64,000 nucleotides of DNA, taken from assembly GCA_017506865.1 (NCBI GenBank), contig JAFCMP010000548.1, positions 434,001-498,000 of the forward strand, given 5' to 3'. This document shows positions 59,001 to 64,000 of this stretch, one piece after another. The position numbers and the translations under genes were made by a program. Each line of letters opens with the position of its first letter. Position 1 is the first letter of the stretch. This stretch comes from Tribonema minus. Lineage: Eukaryota > Sar > Xanthophyceae > Tribonematales > Tribonemataceae. The notes beneath the pieces were generated by a model. That model saw nothing but the letters and a program-made list of their open reading frames with translations, was not told where the DNA came from and did not search any database.

Positions 59001-62000
59001 TCGTCGCGCTGCGCGACTTGACGCGCCGCACGGCGCAGTGAGTACAGTGAACTTCAACTTCAACTTCAACTTGACGAACTCACCCGCCCCCCCCGCGCGC
59101 GCGGTAATAGCGCATCCCCGAGTTCCTCAGGTTGAGCAAGCGCTCCATGCCGAGGATCGTGAAGCGCAGCGCGATGATCGTCGCGCTGTGCGACTTGCCG
59201 CGCATTACGCACCATGAACTTCAACTTCAACTTCAACTGGACGATATCACCCGCCCCCCCGCGCGCGCGGTAGTAGCGCATCCCCGAGTTCCTCAGATTG
59301 AGCAGGCGCTCCATGCCGAGGATCGAGAAGCGTAGCGCGATGATCGTCGCGCTGCGCGACTTGACGCGCTGCACGGCGCAGTGAGTACAGTGAACTTCAA
59401 CTTCAACTTGACGAACTCACCCGCCCCCCCGCGCGCGCGGTAGTAGCGCATCCCCGAGTTCCTCAGGTTGAGCAGGCGTTCCATGCCGAGGATCGTGAAG
59501 CGCAGCGCGATGATCGTCGCGCTGCGCGACTTGACGCGCCGCACCGCGTAGTACAGCGGGCGCACGGCGTGGTATGCGCCCGCCGCGAGCGCGACGGCGG
59601 GCACCGTCGCCATGACGCGCATGTTGAACTCGTTCTCGTGCATGAGGTCCTGCGGCACGGTTGAAGTGGCGAAAACAAAACCGCACAGTCAAGTGGCGTA
59701 AACAAAACCGCACAGTCAAGTGGCGACAACAAAACCGCACAGTCCCAGTGGCGAAAACAAAACCGCACAGTTCAAGTGGCGACAACAAAACCGCACAGTC
59801 AAGGGGCGGTAACAAAGACCGCACAAGTCAAGTGGCGATAACAAAGACCGCACAGTCAGGTGGCGTCAACAAAACAACAAGCTGTGGTCAGCCAGGGAGC
59901 ACGTAAAGGAGCTAGTAACTACAGGGAGACACATCCGCGGAGCATCCACACGCAGGAGAACGAGAAGGTATAGGCGACACTCTGACCTGAGTCCTGAGGA
60001 GCACGCCGTGAGGAATAGGCAGCAGACCCTGACCCGAGTACAGCATTCCAGCAAACGGCACCAGCACCAGCAAGCAACCCGACATGGGAGACAGCGGCAG
60101 CACCTCACCTCCATGGAGTTGAGGAGGACGAGCAGCTTGGTCTTCATGAACTGCAAGGGAGGGGGGGTGGGGGGGGGGGGGGGGGCATGAGCTCGCGTGC
60201 CGCATATTCCGCAAGCTGTGCCAGAGAGTGGGGGCAAATCCGGTCAGCACCAAGAAGTGCCAGAGTACTACAACACAAGCTGAAGTGATGGGGCGGGGGG
60301 GGGGGGGGGGTCTGTCTACCTTCAAGACACCTGGGAGGGGGGCTGTGTTTGGCTAATCAATGCCCCGTGGCCAGCTCTGCATCTCACCACCTATGCTGTC
60401 TGATTTCCATTTTCAAGCAAGAACCCGGCGGACGCCGCATGGCGCTTCTGCTGCTGCCGCGCACCCTTCCAGGTGAAGCTTCCTCCTCAGCACCGGGGAT
60501 GTGCATGCCGTTGGGCGCGCGCCGCTACGGCAGCGCTCCACCAGCGGCGCGTGCTGAAGCAGTGCTCAGTAGAAATCGCGCTGATGAAGGTAGAAAGATG
60601 CCCACGGATCGGGCGGAGAGGCGGACACTGCGCGCACGCGCTGAGCTAGGAACGGTGCGCACCTGACTCAACTCGGCCCCAAGATGCTGCGGCTCGTGTC
60701 AGAGATCCTCAGTCGCAGCCCCACAACAGTTTGATCTCGGTGACAGGGGCCCGTCAGCAGCAAGGCATCGAGGCGACTAACTGTCAGCGAAAAGCGGCGC
60801 TGCCGCGCGCGTGCATCGCAACCTTCCGACCATGATCACCGACAGCCGATGTTGCAGCTGCCGAGCTGCGGCTTTCGCTTTTGCTACGCACGAGCGGAGG
60901 CGAGGAGCACACGCGCGCCTGCCTTCTTTAACAACGTACCTGGACCTGGATCAGCAGCATGCGCACGATGTCGCCTGCGCGGCGGCACGGCGGCGCAGCG
61001 CACGCAGCAGCGGTTTGCGCACGTGAGCGACGTCACAATGAGGGTTCGGTACCACGTGTATGCCGTACGTATCAAGAGGAACCAGAAAGTGAGGCGCATC
61101 TTGCGCAAACCATTGCAGGGTCGTGGCAACGAGGCAGGCCGCGCAGTTGCCACGGCGACCATGCTGCATGCGTTAGAAGAGCGTGAGCGACGCATGACGA
61201 CAGCACTTGCGTGGTATGTGGATGGCAAGCTCCCCCGTGGACGAGGGGTGTTGGTGGACTTCTGAGAGTTGTGCGAGATGGTGTTGCCTTCAGCATTTCA
61301 CTGCGGCACGTCGCAAATGGGCGGCATGTTGCGTGCGCACGCTGCATACATGGCTTTTTTACGGTGACCTCAAGTTGCCAGGCACCTCATGATCGCTCGC
61401 CAGATACGATGCAGCACGCGGCATCAGGCGGCGGACATCACGCACATCCCCAATGTAGCCAGCATGCCCATACACGTTGTAACTTTGTCTACTCCGATGT
61501 ATGGGCGACGCCGTTCACCCTGCTGAAGCCCATGCCAGTGGCACCTGACATATATGTAGAAGTATACCACTTCTCATGCAGCCAAGCACTGCTCACGCGC
61601 CAGCATCTGTCGCGCCGGCACATTGACCTTCTTACTTCAAGTTTAACTCCTGTCAAACTGTGTCTCACTTGACAAAATAAAGTGCATGGCGGTGACGATG
61701 AGCAATTGCCACTCATACAAGACGGCCCTCATGACCCAGGTTGGCGTTGAGCGCAGGGGCGTCGCACCTTGCTGTGCTACTTCAACTTCAGCTCTATTCT
61801 CTTGCACCTCTCCCCTGATACGATGCGTCACCCCCTGATGCGTCGCGATGTGCCATCCTGCTTCAACTTCAACTGTATTCTCCCTCTCACCAGATCCTAC
61901 TTCAACTTCAACTCTTGCTCTCGCACCAAGATACGATGGACCAGCATGCTCACCGGATACGATGGAGCGCATGGCGGTGACGATGGACTTCTCGTACTCG

Positions 62001-63530
62001 CGCGACACCGTGCTCATGTCCATGTTGGCCACGAGCGCGTCCACGTCGCGCGCCGCCATCCCCGGGTGGCGCTCGCGGATGAACGCCTCGAGCATGCGCC
62101 GCAGGCTCTGCGAGGAGTCGTCGAGCGCGGCCGCATCGTCGATCGTCGCACGCGCGTTGCGGAACAGCTCGTCGTAGATGGCGCGCCCGGGCTGCGAGAT
62201 GTGCTCCGAGACGAACGTGCGCAGGCTCGCGCGCGCGCCGCGCAGCGCGGCGCCGATCTCCGCGCGGCGGCGCTCCGCCGCCATGATGAGCAGCGCCGCC
62301 GCCGGCAGGCCGACGGCGAGGAGGTACCAGTGGCGGCGCGCGAAGGGCGCGGGTGCGCACGCGCCGAGGAGCGCCGACGTCTGCGCGGGGCGCGCCTCCG
62401 CCGCGGAGAGGACGGCGCGCGCGGAGCGCTGTCGCAGGGGGAAGGGGGAGGGGGGGGGGGGGGGGGGGGGGGGGTACGACCAGGTTTGTGTTGAACAGTG
62501 GATGTTCGTTTTGAGAGTCTGTGCAGTGGTGGGTTGTGGCGTCATGCAGATAGGGGTGAGGACGGTGCGGCGCAGACTGCAAGGGTGAGGGGGGGGGGGG
62601 GGGGGGGGGGGCGGGGCAGCCGCGGCAGCGATGCGGCCGCATGTGGGAGCGGCGCACACTGCTGTCGTGAGTTACGAAGCCATGGCGACTGGGCGTGAAG
62701 CCCGCGCCGTCGGCGTATGCGAGAAGCGATTCAGGCACTAACTGCAACCGTAGGTGTTTGCAGCGTAGTCCTGGACTTTGAACTTGTGCCTATTGCATGC
62801 AGAAGGTGTGCAGCAGCCACGGGCAGGCAGCGCGTATTCGTTGCTGCGCACAACATTTGAATTTTGTATGCAATGTGCAAGCGGCAGCGCAGCTGTGCAG
62901 CTGTGCCGAATTGAGCCCACCACCAGCTCACACCTCGCCCCAATCTCTGCGTCAGCGTGAGAGCAAGTGTACCCTACCCGTTGCACACTCTGTACCAGCA
63001 GCGCCTGCACTCAATCCATGTAGCCATGCAACATGCACTCGCGCACACCACGCATAGCTCAGCAAAGGACACTCCCGCACCAAGCAACACGGCACGCCCC
63101 ACCTGCAGGCTGCTGGCGGCGGCAGCCAGCGCGGAAGCATCGCCGCCGCCGCACGCCGCCACCGCCGATGCAGCGTCATCGCCGATTCCGCCGTCGCCGC
63201 AGCCGCCGCCGCCGTCGCGCAGCCGGTGCAGCCGCCCGAGGTGCGCCATGACGATGGCGAGCGCCTGGTGGACCCACGCGTCGAGCGCGCCCGTCGCGTA
63301 CGAGTGGCGCATGCGCGTGATGTGCGCCTGCATGCGGCCGACGCTCAGTATCGTCGCGCGGATGCGCAGCTGGAGCGTGTCGGCGTGCGCCTGCGCGGCC
63401 GCGCGCGCGCGCCACCCCAGCCGCCGCCCCAGCCGCCGCCGCCGCCGCCGCCGCCAGAGCGCCCCCACCACCAGCGCGGGCCGAGCTCGACGTAGTACCG
63501 CAGCACGCCGAGGGGCCACTCCAGACGTGA
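56039..63530 (-). CDS. NCA2/DGS1 family mitochondrial membrane protein
   Basis: Exons 63530-63103, 62428-61954, 60974-60940, 60150-60109, 59649-59421, 58107-57908, 57321-57181 and 56257-56039. Phases agree from the second exon (1, 0, 0, 1, 0, 0). Key blocks: FVSEHISQPGRAIYDELF and VANMDMSTVSREYEKSIVTA; then GDIVRMLLIQVQ; then FMKTKLLVLLNSME; then ENEFNMRVMATVPAVALAAG. These follow the NCA2 domain order (SL-rML, YE, LLIQ-QK-K, NE-N---A--PA). The last exon has ELHNLNEDLCELMGD and SIVQRMMRSYSFLQ, and stops at TAG. Hydrophobic LLAVGLPAAALLIMAA is a membrane span. Yeast Nca2 controls mitochondrial ATP6/ATP8 expression; plant DGS1 sits in the mitochondrial envelope. The Pro/Gln/Ala-rich insert of exons 6-7 is unusual. 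In exon 1 the frame appears to shift in a Gly tract, and the N-terminus is missing; an exon may lie at 64000-63938. Confidence 0.85.
56655..56679. repeat. Interstitial telomere-like TTAGGG run
   Basis: Three full gggtta units in a row plus a partial fourth, inside the last NCA2 intron. Similar CCCTAA words lie in ABCF introns (37760-38035) and near 22030. Confidence 0.85.
58620..59368 (-). repeat. Five donor-side echoes of NCA2 exon 5
   Basis: The last 110 or so bases of exon 5 (SATIIALRFTILGMERLLNL and on) plus donor, true border 59421, recur with borders at about 59251, 59084, 58898, 58757 and 58625. The first copy also has a CAG acceptor (exon 59368-59251, 118 nt). Later copies lose the acceptor and gain C-runs at 58741-58757 and 58898-58921. 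The copies do not keep frame. Confidence 0.93.
59663..59877. repeat. Minisatellite, 27-28-bp unit, about 8 copies
   Basis: Unit aagtggcgaaaacaaaaccg + cacagtc, with small changes between copies, inside the NCA2 intron between exons 4 and 5. It is AT-richer than its surroundings and stays open on both strands because the unit is close to a multiple of three. Confidence 0.95.
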
Positions 63531-64000
63531 CTGCGGGGGGTTTGGGGGGGGGTGTTTCAGTGGTCAGCATTGCTCAGCTCTGTGGGCCGAGGTGCGTGTT
63601 GGTGGGAGGGGGGGGGGCTGGTGTGACGGTTGGTGTCGAGTGCTGGTGCGAGCTGAGTGTCGTGGCGCAGCGCGCTGCAGAGGCACTGCTGGTGCCACAG
63701 CATGTGCGTGGAGGGGACGCAGTCACAATTCGGCGGCGTTTTGCCGGAAAGCATCACAATCCACCTCAGGGGTCATTGAAAAGTCACGCCGAGTGCTGTT
63801 GCCGCCAGCATGGTCCTCAGATGGTGCATTGGTGCAGTGTGCCATGTTTTGAGGAGCGCAGAGCGCATCTTTCATCAGGGGGGGAGTTGCGGCAGTATTC
63901 AGCTATGTTTCCGCCAGCAGTAAGGCCGTACACTGACCTTTTCAAAACCGCAGTCAACCAGAACCTAGCCCGCAAGAACTCCTTGAAGCGTCTTTTGCGA

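Noticed and set aside
60849..61265. Plus-strand ORF with basic, protein-like sequence
   Set aside because: It overlaps, in antisense, the 35-nt NCA2 exon that fits phase and family on the minus strand, and it has no family match or splice partners.

Overview
This is nuclear DNA of a GC-rich, intron-rich eukaryote. Four things point to an alga with a secondary, red-derived plastid (stramenopile, haptophyte or cryptophyte grade). Every confident gene is split by introns with GT-AG or GC-AG ends. The proteins are eukaryotic: exosome subunit Rrp43, ABCF1/GCN20, NCA2/DGS1, a KIX coactivator and a BTB protein. One CPBP-family membrane protease starts with a signal peptide that runs into a phenylalanine motif (ATA-FAPP), the classic bipartite plastid presequence of such algae. 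No bacterial operon, CRISPR array, rRNA, tRNA or intact transposon was seen. The species cannot be named from the sequence.

Layout. 1-4861 (-): 5' part of a secreted GH16 beta-glucanase-like gene that runs off the left edge; a 0.55-kb palindrome lies in one of its introns. 6302-8159 (-): KIX-domain protein. 9935-13603 (-): exosome subunit RRP43, four exons, 296 aa. 15041-16623 (+): coiled-coil protein. 18261-23570 (-): plastid-type CPBP protease, six exons, 464 aa. 23881-27526: less certain pieces, including a BTB/T1-type gene broken by two TAG codons and a frame change. 28370-44647 (+): ABCF1/GCN20-type ATPase, 13 exons over 16 kb. 46159-47900: unclear minus-strand exons and a tandem duplication. 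49931-53459 (+): Ala-rich repeat protein. 56039-63530 (-), perhaps extending past the right edge: NCA2/DGS1 family protein. Exon junctions were chosen by splice consensus and reading phase. In RRP43, CPBP, GH16 (first three junctions), NCA2 (from exon 3 on) and ABCF (exon 2 onward) every junction keeps phase.

The most striking feature is intron structure. Introns in four unrelated genes consist largely of tandem, decayed copies of the end of the neighbouring exon together with its splice site ('exon echoes'). The donor-side copies usually keep the splice dinucleotide: 11 of 11 after ABCF exon 9 keep GT, at about 140-bp spacing. In the CPBP gene, three echoes are complete cassette exons (90, 48 and 93 nt) with acceptor, donor and an open frame in phase 0-0, lying just after the exon that carries the catalytic EExxxR motif. 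Introns also carry poly-C polypyrimidine tracts and a recurring GAAGTT/AACTTC hexamer. Intron growth here looks driven by tandem duplication across exon-intron borders, with possible output as alternative exons.
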